A DNA stretch of 64,000 bases, taken from contig JAKPDK010000152.1 in the NCBI GenBank assembly GCA_029552745.1, positions 1 to 64,000 on the forward strand, given 5' to 3'. This document shows positions 1-9,843 of the stretch, one piece after another. Origin of the DNA: Candidatus Hydrogenedentota bacterium. GTDB lineage: Bacteria > Hydrogenedentota > Hydrogenedentia > Hydrogenedentales > SLHB01. A program made the position numbers and the translations under genes. The notes under the pieces were generated by a model. That model did no database searches. It was given only the letters and a program-made list of their open reading frames with translations, and was not told where the DNA came from. Positions within the stretch are counted from its first letter, which is position 1, and each line of letters begins with the position of its first letter.

Positions 1-132
1 CTCAAGGAATTCAATAGGAAACTCGCTCAATGGTTACTGGCATACAATACCGTCCTCCCCCATCATTCCCTTAACGGACATTCCCCTCTTCAATTCCTCA
101 TCCAACAGAACAAAAAGTGCCAAAGGTACTGA
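1..132 (+). CDS. Transposase, C-terminal end of the integrase core (partial)
   Basis: The reading frame is open from base 1 to TGA at 130-132 (43 codons). It contains FNRKLAQWLLAYNTVLPHHS followed by LNGHSPLQFL. This is the usual end of a DDE (rve-type) integrase core: a W..YN..RPH-like motif and a P..FL tail, as in IS3 and IS481 family transposases. The beginning lies outside the window, so the catalytic D-D-E residues are not visible. It ends inside the IS terminus. Confidence 0.7.
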   Translation, partial: LKEFNRKLAQWLLAYNTVLPHHSLNGHSPLQFLIQQNKKCQRY

Positions 133-141
133 ACTTATACA
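1..141 (+). mobile_element. Right end of an IS3/IS481-like insertion sequence
   Basis: The first 141 bases hold the 3' end of a transposase gene followed by the IS terminus. The terminus reads AGTGCCAAAGGTACTG then AACTTATACA, ending in CA as IS3- and IS481-type elements do. A closely related terminus recurs, in the same orientation, at 46093-46119. The left end lies outside the window, so length, target duplication and activity cannot be judged. Confidence 0.7.
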
Positions 142-165
142 CAATATCAATAGAAAGGTTTAGCT

Positions 166-1374
166 ATGTCGGACGTTATTAGAGAAATCCTGCAAACAAC
201 CGCGTTTCGAAAATTGGATGTGGAACATCTACTAGATTCTTCCTGTCCGTCTTGGGTCAGGTTCGATACGGAACTGGGCTATGTGCCTAATTCCATCGTT
301 ATGCGCGACGGAATTGATGACTCGTTTTCGACATATACGTACCAACCCACGGGCGAAAGAAAGATGATCAACTATGTTGATATGCCTTGCAGGATTAGTA
401 CCTATGGAAACAGTTTCACCCAATGTCAACAAGTTAGCGACGATGAAACCTGGCAAGAGCGGCTGGCAGCCCACTTTGGTGAGCCGATACGCAATTTTGG
501 TTCAGGAGGTTATGGCGTTTATCAGGCTTACCGCAGGGCATTGCGGGTCGAACAGGGGGCATTATCTGTGGCTAACATCATTTTGAATATTTTTTCTGAT
601 GACCATATACGTAATCTGGATGCAGCGCGGTGGATACGGACGGCATGGTACGAGAAGGACTGGCCAAAAGAAAGAGCCCACCAGCTCCATGGGCTTCCGT
701 GGGCTCATGTGCGCTACGATCTAGAAAAGAACGACTTCGTCGAAAAGCCCGGGCTTTGTTCAAGCCAGGAGGAACTGCTTGCCTTGTGCGACCCTGAATA
801 TTTCTATGAAGTATTTCGCGATGATCAAATTGTCCGACTATTTGCGCACGAGGTCGGTGGCGAAGCCGACTGCGAAGACCTTCAGGAGCTTGCCGAGAGG
901 TTTGGCTTAAAAGTGAATCTGAAAGATCCAAGCACGCGTCGGGAAGATGCTTACCGTTTGCATAATGAATACGGCCTTCGTTCGACGATGTTCATTCTGG
1001 ACAAAATGCGACAATGGTGTAGACAAAACTCGAAGCGCTTGTTTGTAATTCTGTCTTACGGGACTTATTCCGTACCGGGTATGACCGGACTTGTTGATTA
1101 CTTAAGCCGGCAGATACGATGGGACTTGTCTCTGATTGAGTATCTTCGCCAGCATGACGTTCCCTATGTCGACTTACTCGACAAGCATATGGAAGATTTT
1201 AGGCAACATAATTTGTCCGTTGAGGAGTACTTGGCTAAATACTTTGTTCGTCCGGCAGAGGCGGCTGTTTTTGGACATTACAATCCGCTAGGCAATCTTT
1301 TTACGGCTTTTGCAGCGAAAGAAGCGCTAGTGAGTTGGTTGGAACCGAAGCCACCAGCTTACCGTAAGACATAA
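166..1374 (+). CDS. SGNH/GDSL-type hydrolase-like protein
   Basis: A 402-residue protein with the block layout of the SGNH hydrolase superfamily (esterases and O-acetyl hydrolases). Block I is YGNSFTQ near residue 86, with the candidate nucleophile Ser. A Gly block follows (NFGSGGYGVYQAYR, about 108-121). A candidate oxyanion Asn lies in NIFSDDH (about 140), and a C-terminal GHYNPLGN (about 375) would supply His. The usual GDS is GNS here. There is no signal peptide or membrane segment, so it is probably cytoplasmic. The start has only a weak AAAGG ribosome site. It stands alone directly downstream of the IS end. The substrate cannot be told; modification of a glycan or secondary metabolite is possible. 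Confidence 0.65.
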   Translation: MSDVIREILQTTAFRKLDVEHLLDSSCPSWVRFDTELGYVPNSIVMRDGIDDSFSTYTYQPTGERKMINYVDMPCRISTYGNSFTQCQQVSDDETWQERLAAHFGEPIRNFGSGGYGVYQAYRRALRVEQGALSVANIILNIFSDDHIRNLDAARWIRTAWYEKDWPKERAHQLHGLPWAHVRYDLEKNDFVEKPGLCSSQEELLALCDPEYFYEVFRDDQIVRLFAHEVGGEADCEDLQELAERFGLKVNLKDPSTRREDAYRLHNEYGLRSTMFILDKMRQWCRQNSKRLFVILSYGTYSVPGMTGLVDYLSRQIRWDLSLIEYLRQHDVPYVDLLDKHMEDFRQHNLSVEEYLAKYFVRPAEAAVFGHYNPLGNLFTAFAAKEALVSWLEPKPPAYRKT

Positions 1375-1474
1375 CTACTTCTATGGTGAATACAAACGTG
1401 TTGTCATGAACGCTACGGTAGTCTGTGCCGCGCTGATTGGGTGAGTTGATCATCTTTGGGAAAGCTAAAACAAT

Positions 1475-3967
1475 TTATCTCAACACAGTGATAGGCGATT
1501 GAGTATCGGTGTGTTGGGATGCTTCTTCAATGATCTTTTTCCTGCTGGACAGTTCTTCTTGGGTCGCTTGACGTTTCTCGGCTTCTGCAAGGTAACCTCG
1601 TGCTGTGGTGAAGTCTTTCTCCGTCAATGCCACGTCGCAAAGTTTCAGCCACGGCAAGGCAGCGTCGGGATTTTTTTCGGATGCTTGTTTGAAATAGTCC
1701 TTTGCTCGGGCAGTCTGCGTGAGTTGTACAGCGATATCGCCCAGGGTGATCAAAGGTGAAGGAATCTCTGGAGCAGCTTGTGGGCTGCTTAAATAAGTCT
1801 CTGCCAGATCCCATTTCCCATTGGCGGCGCAGACTTGTGCCAATTGAATATATACCGAAGGTTTGTCGCCTTCCTGCTGTTGAGGCGCTGGCCATTCGTT
1901 CAAAAAGCCATCCGCGGCGCCCATGATCCCTTTTGCTAATCCGCCCATGATCCATGCGTTTACGTCATTAGGACGCTGTGCCAAATACATATCCATCAAA
2001 TACGCGACATGCAGGATCTTCTTCCGTGCCGCGTGAAGTTCTGCCTCACGCATCAGTACTTCTGGGTCGCGCGCACTTCGTCCCTGCTTGACCTGGGTCA
2101 ATTGCTGTTCCATCTTTTTCAAATATTCGACGGTTTGTCGCAGTTGATCAGCTTGCATTCTTATAACGTCGATGTTTTGAGAGGGTACACCTTGTTGTTC
2201 CATTTCGGCGATGGAGGCCGCCAGCAATGCATATGCCTTTTCAAATTCTCCGAACGCAACCAGTACACGGGCATAGTTCGAGCGGGCGAGCAAGGGCAGT
2301 GTCCCCAGCGATTCAGCATAGCGATAGTATTCTAAGGCATGCATCAGGTCAGCCTGGGAGTTCTCTTGAGTAGCTTTTTGTTGATATGCCGTTCCCAGCT
2401 GGAGGGCTGCCTCTTGGCGAGACAGGTCGAGCAGGAGGGCTTTGTAAAGCGTCTCGATAGCCTCGTCCGCTTTGCCTTGTCCTTCCAGGCTGTTACCCAA
2501 GAGTAAAAGCGTGTGTGCGTTTTGAGGTCTTAGATCGTCGGCATTCCTAAGGTATTTTTCCGCCTTGCCATACAATTCTTTAATTTGTTCCATATGAATA
2601 TTTCGGGTCGCAGCGTCTAAGCGGGACGCATTTTGGAGAAGCGAGGCCATTTTCGCGTTCGCTTGTTGAAGAATTAATGAACCGATCTGCTCTTGGACAT
2701 ACGCTGAATCTGGCGCTTTTTGTGCTGATTCCGTCCACATTCCCAAGGGGTCGTTCCATTGGGAAATTCGGGCAAAACTGCCAACTCCTGCGGCTACTAG
2801 TAAAAGGATGGCACCCAACGATGCGGCTTTCTGTACAATTCCTTTTTGCACCAATGGGAGAGTGAATAGCCAAGGAAGAACTAAGACAGCGCCTACAAGA
2901 GGTAAATACAGTTTTCTTTCGGTTAGTACCGAGGAAGATTCCCCGGTGATCATGAAAGAAAGCAGCGTAGCCAGAAAAAGAATCAACGCAAAGCCCAGGG
3001 CAGACCGCCGCTTCAGTAACACTAACGCTAAGAAAATGAAGATTCCAAATACGCCTGCTGCCGAGAGGAATGCAGGATTTGCGACATTTTCTGATGTTGG
3101 TTGAGGGTGGACAAGGCTTAAGCCTGTGCCTTGAATGGCTAGCGTAAGATAGTGGGGGAAAGCCAAGACCAGTTGAGAGACGGAAACGGTTGTTCCAGCC
3201 ACGCGAAAACCGTTGGTAGCAAAAAACACGGTCAAAGCCATGAGCGCCATGATCCAGTAGGGGGCCTGAAACCTATAGAATCTTTTTTCCCATGTTTCTG
3301 GGGCGTTCGTAACCCAGTCGGCTGCAAATACAAGGGCCGGAAACACTAGGAGAGCAGCACTCGCGCTCCAACTCAGTAAAAAGGAACACAAGGAAATCGA
3401 TAAGAAGACAATGGAGGGTTTTTCCTCATTCTGAGTAGCGCAAAGGTATCCGTAAAGAGCAAGAATACCAAAGAGGGTGGCGAGGAGATACTCCCGTGCT
3501 GGAAGATAGACGATGGTCTCTGACGTGACCGGATGCAAAGCAAATAGCAAACCTCCAGCCACAGCGACGGGCTCAGGGATACGATTGCCAAAAAGTTTGC
3601 GGCAAAACAGATAAACCATTATAGACGTTAGAATATGAAGGGCAAGGTTGAACGTTCGGAAACCACCGGTATCCGCACCAGCGATTGCCCGATTCAACCA
3701 AAAACTGAGCTTAACAATTTCGCCTTGATTTGTCTGAGAATCAGCGCTTTTGGGGTTCGCTATTTGCTGAATCAGGTTTTGTTCCTGTTCGTAGAGGGGG
3801 ACGGTGGAAACATTCAGGTGGGCAATAATTCCCGCGCCTGCAATAATGGCAATACCCAGTGAAAGCCAACCCAACTGACTGACGAATCTCTTACCAAGTG
3901 CTGCGAACGTTTCAGAGATTTGTTGATTCTTAGGTTCCGATAACTGCATTTCTGACACGGCATTCAT
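1475..3967 (-). CDS. Multi-spanning membrane protein with C-terminal TPR repeats (TMTC/PMT-like)
   Basis: The N-terminal half has about 10-11 hydrophobic segments and the loop motif LHPVTSETIVYLPAREY, resembling TMTC/PMT-type glycosyltransferase membrane domains. From about residue 400 the protein is a chain of tetratricopeptide repeats (for example LLLGNSLEGQGKADEAIETL and LLARSNYARVLVAFGEFEKA). Proteins of this layout sit in the inner membrane, and many are assumed to transfer sugars from lipid donors; that activity is inference here. The frame extends up to a TTG at 4018 without a visible ribosome site. I chose the ATG at 3967 (830 residues), although its GGAG lies unusually close. The gene is followed by the SGNH gene in convergent orientation. 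Confidence 0.7.
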   Translation of the reverse strand: MNAVSEMQLSEPKNQQISETFAALGKRFVSQLGWLSLGIAIIAGAGIIAHLNVSTVPLYEQEQNLIQQIANPKSADSQTNQGEIVKLSFWLNRAIAGADTGGFRTFNLALHILTSIMVYLFCRKLFGNRIPEPVAVAGGLLFALHPVTSETIVYLPAREYLLATLFGILALYGYLCATQNEEKPSIVFLSISLCSFLLSWSASAALLVFPALVFAADWVTNAPETWEKRFYRFQAPYWIMALMALTVFFATNGFRVAGTTVSVSQLVLAFPHYLTLAIQGTGLSLVHPQPTSENVANPAFLSAAGVFGIFIFLALVLLKRRSALGFALILFLATLLSFMITGESSSVLTERKLYLPLVGAVLVLPWLFTLPLVQKGIVQKAASLGAILLLVAAGVGSFARISQWNDPLGMWTESAQKAPDSAYVQEQIGSLILQQANAKMASLLQNASRLDAATRNIHMEQIKELYGKAEKYLRNADDLRPQNAHTLLLLGNSLEGQGKADEAIETLYKALLLDLSRQEAALQLGTAYQQKATQENSQADLMHALEYYRYAESLGTLPLLARSNYARVLVAFGEFEKAYALLAASIAEMEQQGVPSQNIDVIRMQADQLRQTVEYLKKMEQQLTQVKQGRSARDPEVLMREAELHAARKKILHVAYLMDMYLAQRPNDVNAWIMGGLAKGIMGAADGFLNEWPAPQQQEGDKPSVYIQLAQVCAANGKWDLAETYLSSPQAAPEIPSPLITLGDIAVQLTQTARAKDYFKQASEKNPDAALPWLKLCDVALTEKDFTTARGYLAEAEKRQATQEELSSRKKIIEEASQHTDTQSPITVLR

Positions 3968-4048
3968 GCTCCGCTTTTTTGAGATGGTAGGATACCAATT
4001 ACATGTGCCTCGCGGCAATATGATACGCGTTTGCGAGGTAAGACTTTA

Positions 4049-7000
4049 TCAAGTCTCAGCTGCTTTTTGCTCTGGGGTTGGCGAAGGACTTTTCGAAGTC
4101 AGCCGCTTATTCTGGATTGCGAGAGTTACTGAGGCATAGAGACTATACAATGTCGGAACGACGACTAGAGTCAACATTGTAGCGAAACTTAATCCAAAAA
4201 TCACCGCGATTGCCATAGGCCCCCACCATTGGCTGCTCTCACCGCCGACACTCCAAGTGAAATGACGAAAATCAAAACTCACACCGAGTGCCATGGGGAA
4301 CAAGCCGGTCACGGTGGTGATAGCAGTCAGTAATACGGGACGCAGTCGAATCGTGCCTGCCTGGACGATGGCTTCTTCGGTGGGCAAGCCTGTGGCGCGG
4401 AGTTCATTGATAAATTGCAAGAGTACAATCCCATTGTTTACAACTACGCCCGCCAAGCTGATGCACCCGATGCCACTCATGAGCACCCCGAAAGGCATTT
4501 GGCATATCAAATACCCCAGAAACACACCCACCAGAGAGAGAACTACCGTAGTCATAATAATGAGTGACTGAAACACAGAATTGAACTGTGCTACGAGAAC
4601 GAGGGTGACAAGAAGAACCGCAATAAGAAATGCCTTCATCAAGAATGCTTGAGTCTCTTCGTTTTCTTCGTTTTGGCCTGTGTAAGCGACTGTGTAACCC
4701 GAAGGCAAGTTCACTTCCTTTGATATGATCTGCTGGACATCGCGCAAGACTTCGGGCGGTCTTCTTTCGCCCTCCACTTCGGCAGAAACGGTCACAGTTC
4801 GTTTGCGATTGATCCGCTTGATGCTTCCTAAGCCTACTCCCTGTTCTACTTTTGCTACGGCAGAAAAAGGCACGGCTTTGCCCGCGAGATTGATCAATTG
4901 CATATTCTGTAGGTTACTAAGATCCTCTCGAAATTCGCGGGGAAATCTTACCGTCACATCGTATTCATTGTCACCTTCACGAAAATCTGCCGCTTTACGT
5001 CCGTTGATTGCTGCTTTGACTATTTCGCCGATAAGTCGAGTGCTCAAGCCCGTTTTCCAGGCTTGTACGCGATCGACGATGACTCGGACCTCTGGTTTTC
5101 CCCGATTGTAATCGTCCCGAAGATCGACAAGATTCGGCACGTTTTTGATTTTTTCACGTACCTCTTTTGCGAGACGAGCCAGAACGCCGTAATCATCACC
5201 ACTCAGCTCAATATTTATGGGCGGGCCCGACGGAGGTCCCATACCCATTTTTTCAACCTGTATTTCGGCGCCCACAATCTCTTGAAGTCTGGGGCGTACG
5301 GTTTCAAGAATCTTCGACGGCAATACTTTTGCCTCCGACAATTTTGGAAAGTCTAATGTGACGCGACTCAAGTGGCTTGTGGTTCCTCCGCCGTTCGCGC
5401 CCACATCCCCTCTGCCGCTTGCCTGCGAACCCACACTGGCAATCACATGCTCTATATTCTCGCGGTAGGGACGGAAGATGTCTTCGATCTGACGTACTAC
5501 ATTATCGGAAGTTTGCAGGTTTGTCCCTTCGGGGCATTTGACAATGATCTGGGCTTGAGGCGGTTCGATCTCGGGAAGGAATTCAGTTTTTCCGTAGATC
5601 CCGAAAATGCTCAAGACAACGAATAAGGTAGTGAACGCCAAAGTGATAGTTAGTGGGCGATGTCTAATAGCTTGCCGTAGAACTTTTTCGTATAGAGAGG
5701 TAAAAATGTGTTTCCTTTTTTTTCTTTCCGGGTGAACACGCAGGAACAGTGCGGCCAAACTGGGGTTGATGACCAGCCCGATGAAAAGGGACGTTGTAAG
5801 CGAAATGCATACGGTCATGGGCAGGTAGATCATGAATTCGCCCCAGATACCAGGCCAAAAGAACATGGGGATGAAAGCGGCAACAGTCGTTGCGGTAGAA
5901 CCGATGATGGGGAGAGCCACCTCGGCGGCTCCTGTTTTTGCCGCTTGCTCTGGGGGAAGGCCATTTTGGACGTTACGGTAAATGTTTTCTACGACAACGA
6001 TCCCATTGTCAACGAGCATACCAACCGCGAGGATCAGGCTAAATAAAGAAACCATGTTCAGCGTTACGCCGCTGAAATATAAAAAGATAAAAGTGATCAG
6101 CATAGATAGGGGTATTGCCAGCGATACCAGCAAGGCGTTCACAAACCCCATGGACAGGAAAATGACCATCAGGACAAGCACCATACCGCTCAGAATATTA
6201 TTTTCCAACTCAGAGACCATGTCGCGGATCCACACGGACTCATCCCACGTCAAACCGATCTCTACCCCTAGGGGAAGGCGACGGCGTATTTCATCCAATG
6301 TCCGATTTACTTGATCGGCAACTTGAATAATGTTAACCCCAGACCGTTTTGATAAGGTCAGCGTAATAGAAGGTTTGTCATTTACACGCGATAGGGTGCT
6401 GGTCTCTTTAAATCCATCCCGGACGATGGCAAGGTCTCGAAGATAAACGGTTCCTTTTTCACCGACTCGTACGACGAGGTTTTCCAGTTCTTCAGGAGTT
6501 TTGAATTCTCCCGGCGTTCTCATGAGGTATTTGCCTTCACCCAATTCCAAAGCGCCGCCAGGCGTATTCACGTTTTCTAAACTGACAACGCTGATAAGAT
6601 CTGAAAAAGAGACGCCATACGCAGCCACACGATCCGGATCCACTTCAATTTGGATCTCACGCTCTACACCTCCGATGATGGACACATCCAGTACCCCCGG
6701 GATGCTTTCCAATCGGTCTTCCATTTCTTCTGCGAGTTCATTTAGAACAGCCAATGGGTAATTCCCTGTCAAGCACATAACCATAATGGGGAATTCAGAA
6801 AAATTGACTTCGAAAACGGAAGGGTCGTCGGCATCAGCTGGCAAGTCTTGTTTAGCCTGATCCACTTTATCTCTGACTCGTTGTAAGGCGTCTTCAATTT
6901 CCACGTCAGGTTGAAATTCAATACTTACCGTTGACATGCCTTCTGTGCTGGTCGAAGTAATTTCTTTTACACCCGAAAGACCGGTAAGTTTACGTTCGAT

Positions 7001-7198
7001 GGGAACCGTCACTAGCGACTCCATATCCTCTGGAGAGACTCCTTCGTAACTTGTTGTGACGAAAATGTAAGGAATCACTACTTCCGGACTGGATTCTCGT
7101 GGCAACTCAATATAACTGTAAATGCCAACGATGAGAATAATAGTTGTCAAAACTAGGACGGTAGTGCTGCGATTTACCGCGAGATCAACTATTTTCAT
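4049..7198 (-). CDS. RND family efflux transporter permease (AcrB/HAE1-like)
   Basis: Inner-membrane proton-driven pump subunit of 1049 residues, the normal size for AcrB/MexB-type proteins. It has the duplicated RND layout: TM1 at residues 9-30, a large periplasmic loop, a TM block around 335-540, a second loop and a second TM block around 850-1020. The proton-relay helix reads AVGMLVDNGIVVVENI (about 395-410), so AcrB Asp407 is kept but Asp408 is Asn. The matching helix in the second half is GVVVNNGIVLLQF. Its ATG overlaps the end of the adaptor gene by 4 bases, so the two are translationally coupled. No TolC-type channel is in the window. The substrate is unknown. Confidence 0.93.
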   Translation of the reverse strand: MKIVDLAVNRSTTVLVLTTIILIVGIYSYIELPRESSPEVVIPYIFVTTSYEGVSPEDMESLVTVPIERKLTGLSGVKEITSTSTEGMSTVSIEFQPDVEIEDALQRVRDKVDQAKQDLPADADDPSVFEVNFSEFPIMVMCLTGNYPLAVLNELAEEMEDRLESIPGVLDVSIIGGVEREIQIEVDPDRVAAYGVSFSDLISVVSLENVNTPGGALELGEGKYLMRTPGEFKTPEELENLVVRVGEKGTVYLRDLAIVRDGFKETSTLSRVNDKPSITLTLSKRSGVNIIQVADQVNRTLDEIRRRLPLGVEIGLTWDESVWIRDMVSELENNILSGMVLVLMVIFLSMGFVNALLVSLAIPLSMLITFIFLYFSGVTLNMVSLFSLILAVGMLVDNGIVVVENIYRNVQNGLPPEQAAKTGAAEVALPIIGSTATTVAAFIPMFFWPGIWGEFMIYLPMTVCISLTTSLFIGLVINPSLAALFLRVHPERKKRKHIFTSLYEKVLRQAIRHRPLTITLAFTTLFVVLSIFGIYGKTEFLPEIEPPQAQIIVKCPEGTNLQTSDNVVRQIEDIFRPYRENIEHVIASVGSQASGRGDVGANGGGTTSHLSRVTLDFPKLSEAKVLPSKILETVRPRLQEIVGAEIQVEKMGMGPPSGPPINIELSGDDYGVLARLAKEVREKIKNVPNLVDLRDDYNRGKPEVRVIVDRVQAWKTGLSTRLIGEIVKAAINGRKAADFREGDNEYDVTVRFPREFREDLSNLQNMQLINLAGKAVPFSAVAKVEQGVGLGSIKRINRKRTVTVSAEVEGERRPPEVLRDVQQIISKEVNLPSGYTVAYTGQNEENEETQAFLMKAFLIAVLLVTLVLVAQFNSVFQSLIIMTTVVLSLVGVFLGYLICQMPFGVLMSGIGCISLAGVVVNNGIVLLQFINELRATGLPTEEAIVQAGTIRLRPVLLTAITTVTGLFPMALGVSFDFRHFTWSVGGESSQWWGPMAIAVIFGLSFATMLTLVVVPTLYSLYASVTLAIQNKRLTSKSPSPTPEQKAAET

Positions 7199-8268
7199 TG
7201 TGATGCCTCACGGACATTCACGGACTCACCATCGCGGACGTCAAATTGTCCTTTCACAATTAGCAGGTCGTTTTCGGAAAGCCCCGAAAGTACTTGGACA
7301 GTTCCTCCTTGCACAATACCTGTCGTTATGGGACGTATTTTGGCTTTGTTCTCTTCGACAACGGCGACAAACCGTTGTTCGTCGAGCAAGAAGGTGCTGA
7401 AAATAGGTACTAAGATCGAATCAGGATAGACTGCTCGTACAAGGTCTACGCGGGCAATCATACCGGGTTTCAGCTTTTGGTCGGGATTATCGACCTCAAT
7501 TTCTGTTAAAAAAGTGCGAGTTGATGCCTCAGCAGAAGTCGAAATGCGGTGAATGATGCCTTTGAAAGATTCTCCCGAAAAAGCATCGCATCGGACGTAG
7601 GCTTGACCGCCTACTTTAAAAGAGGAAATATCGCGTTCGGGTATACTGACCTCCACCTTGAGTTTATCCGTTTGAATAATCCTCGCCAGGGGAGTACCCA
7701 CTTCGACAAATTCATTTTCTTCGCGGAAACACTTGTCGATAATGCCTTCGAACGGAGCTTTCAGTACACTTTTCTCTAACTGAATCTGCACGGTTCTGAC
7801 TTCTGCTTCCGCAACATCTTTTGCGGCAAGGGCGTTGTCAAGGTCTCTTTCTGCACTAACACCTTTTGAAGTCAGACGTTGGGCGCGTTCATATTCTTGG
7901 TTAGCCAAACGAGCTTGGGCCTGGGCTTGCGCGAGACGGGCTTGCAGAGTCTGGGTATTGATGCGGAAAAGTTCCTGCCCTTGTTTTACCCGGTCACCTT
8001 CGTTTATGGGGCGTGCTTCAATTTTACCGCCCACCTCGGCGCTCAATGTGGCTGTTTTCCATGCCGCCACCGTTCCCGTAATTGTTAGCTTATCTTCCAA
8101 GGTCGAACTTTTTATGCGAAGGCATTCCACAGTGGGTACAGGTATTTCGGGGACCGTCTTAGCCTGCGAAGTTTTTCCAGAAACCAAATTGGCGACAAAA
8201 ATGATGCCAATTCCCACTGCAATAACACCAAGGCAAAGTACCAACTCAAAATATCGTCTTCTTTTCAT
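7195..8268 (-). CDS. RND efflux periplasmic adaptor subunit (membrane fusion protein)
   Basis: 357-residue adaptor that would bridge the RND pump to an outer-membrane channel. An N-terminal membrane anchor (about 8-28) is followed by a split lipoyl/biotinyl domain: GKIEARPINEGDRVKQGQ before the hairpin, and KAPFEGIIDKCFREENEFVE after it. Between them lies a short alpha hairpin of the form QARLAQAQAQARLANQEY. A beta-barrel and a membrane-proximal domain follow, ending with GLSENDLLIVKGQFDVRDGE. It starts 202 bases downstream of the preceding gene, so it may have its own promoter. It overlaps the pump gene by 4 bases. Confidence 0.92.
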   Translation of the reverse strand: MKRRRYFELVLCLGVIAVGIGIIFVANLVSGKTSQAKTVPEIPVPTVECLRIKSSTLEDKLTITGTVAAWKTATLSAEVGGKIEARPINEGDRVKQGQELFRINTQTLQARLAQAQAQARLANQEYERAQRLTSKGVSAERDLDNALAAKDVAEAEVRTVQIQLEKSVLKAPFEGIIDKCFREENEFVEVGTPLARIIQTDKLKVEVSIPERDISSFKVGGQAYVRCDAFSGESFKGIIHRISTSAEASTRTFLTEIEVDNPDQKLKPGMIARVDLVRAVYPDSILVPIFSTFLLDEQRFVAVVEENKAKIRPITTGIVQGGTVQVLSGLSENDLLIVKGQFDVRDGESVNVREASQ

Positions 8269-8469
8269 GCAACGAGCCTCTTGTGATACTGAAGTTTAGC
8301 AACTCTCGAGATCTTGAGTCGGTTCGGCAACTCAAAACATATGGATATCTTGGCTTTTGCGAAATACAAAAGTCACTCGTGTTCTTTTCTGTTTTTCCTA
8401 GACACGTCTTAATGGTGATAAACCATTCACTATTCCAGAATAGTCCGACAGTAACTCTCCGTATTAATG

Positions 8470-9843
8470 TCAGTAGCTTTTGCCGAGGAAACGGCAAGTC
8501 CATTCCTGGTTAGCGGCCCAACCCACTTTGGTGGATTCCCAAGCCGAGTAGAAAGACAGGGCGATTAGAAAGGACATGAAAATCCAGTGCCAACGTTTTC
8601 GGAACGACGCGAGTACCGGTGTCCCCATGAGGAGAAGAACAGGCATCGCGGGAATGTACCATCGAAACCCGTACGCTTCTCCACCATAATTATTCGTTTT
8701 GAAAAGGTAATACAGGGATAGAATGGCGAAAGCACCAAATCCAGAAAGAATATGAGACCGATACGGATAAGACTTTTTTCGAAGTGCTTGAAACGCGGAG
8801 ACTATTCCCATAAACAATACCGGATATAACGAGAATAAGCCATTTCGACCAAAGGTCATATTGAAGAAATAAACGGATTTAGGTTCGTTCAGGGCGTCCA
8901 CCTGAATCGGTTGTCGCCAATAAGAGGACTCATACCAGTACCACGCTTTATGGGACTGCGCGGGAAGAATGCTTCCCGTTACGGCGTATTCGATCCCAAA
9001 ATGCGTAATTAGAGGCAACAAGCTCCCCGCAAATACCCATAAGAGAGTCTGTTTGGGAAACTTAAGAAAAACAAAAAGTAGGGCAAACACCACAAATATC
9101 GTCGCTGGCATTTCTATGGTAAACACAAATGCCGAAGCCATGCCCAGCCCAAAGAAGCGCCAGGGGTGCGGCTGCAGTTTTCCCTCTGTCAATCCTAGGA
9201 CAAGATATAGGGCAATGATCAAGGCACATGTCCCGGGGACGTGATTATTGAACAACGTACTGTATCCCCACAACTGTGTACAGAATGCTACACAAAACAC
9301 GAGTATAGACGTTGTCAGGGGGTCGGCTCCCAACATGCGAAGGATACGGCTGAAAAAGAAGATAGTTAGTACATACGACAAGCCCACCAGCGAGATAGTC
9401 ATCCAAAGGAGAATCTTGTCGATGTCCTTTGACTCTTCAAGAGTCCATCCCAAAAGCGAACGCATAACGAGGTATTCGCCTGTCATAAAGAGAGGCAAGA
9501 TAGGAGGTTTACTTGAAATCAGGCGGCCATTTTTGACTGCCGGGCCGACACGCTCTCCTTTTACCATGACTTTATCAATAGTGCGCTGCTCGAAAAAATT
9601 CGGAGGTTCATTAAGAGGGGCATCGATGTAGAACGTACCTCTGTGTACCAGGCTATAGACGGTTGCCAGTCTGCTGTATGCGGGGTCAGCTCCGGACCGA
9701 TGATAAGCCCCTAAAACGCAAAACACAGTCGCTGTTGCGATCACGATGTAAACGAAAACACGTCCCATCATGCTCGATGGACGTTCCACCGGGGGTTTCA
9801 CCAGGTAAGCGGGGTAATCTGGGGGAGTAGTTGGTGCGTTCAA
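8470..9843 (-). CDS. Polytopic membrane protein, GT39/PMT-like
   Basis: 457 residues with about 10-11 transmembrane segments after a proline-rich cytoplasmic N terminus. The first long extracytoplasmic loop (about residues 50-115) contains SSKPPILPLFMTGEYL, like the KPP motif in the first loop of ArnT/PMT-type glycosyltransferases. The acidic DE pair typical of active GT39 enzymes is not obvious in that loop. Its start overlaps the end of the ABC ATPase gene by 4 bases, so it belongs to that operon. A role in envelope glycan or lipid modification is inference from fold alone. Confidence 0.6.
   Translation of the reverse strand: MNAPTTPPDYPAYLVKPPVERPSSMMGRVFVYIVIATATVFCVLGAYHRSGADPAYSRLATVYSLVHRGTFYIDAPLNEPPNFFEQRTIDKVMVKGERVGPAVKNGRLISSKPPILPLFMTGEYLVMRSLLGWTLEESKDIDKILLWMTISLVGLSYVLTIFFFSRILRMLGADPLTTSILVFCVAFCTQLWGYSTLFNNHVPGTCALIIALYLVLGLTEGKLQPHPWRFFGLGMASAFVFTIEMPATIFVVFALLFVFLKFPKQTLLWVFAGSLLPLITHFGIEYAVTGSILPAQSHKAWYWYESSYWRQPIQVDALNEPKSVYFFNMTFGRNGLFSLYPVLFMGIVSAFQALRKKSYPYRSHILSGFGAFAILSLYYLFKTNNYGGEAYGFRWYIPAMPVLLLMGTPVLASFRKRWHWIFMSFLIALSFYSAWESTKVGWAANQEWTCRFLGKSY

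Noticed and set aside
8269-8469. Small gene or operator between the membrane protein and RND adaptor genes
   Set aside because: Only weak inverted repeats (AATGG...CCATT; CTTTTG...CAAAAG) are present, with no strong promoter or open frame.
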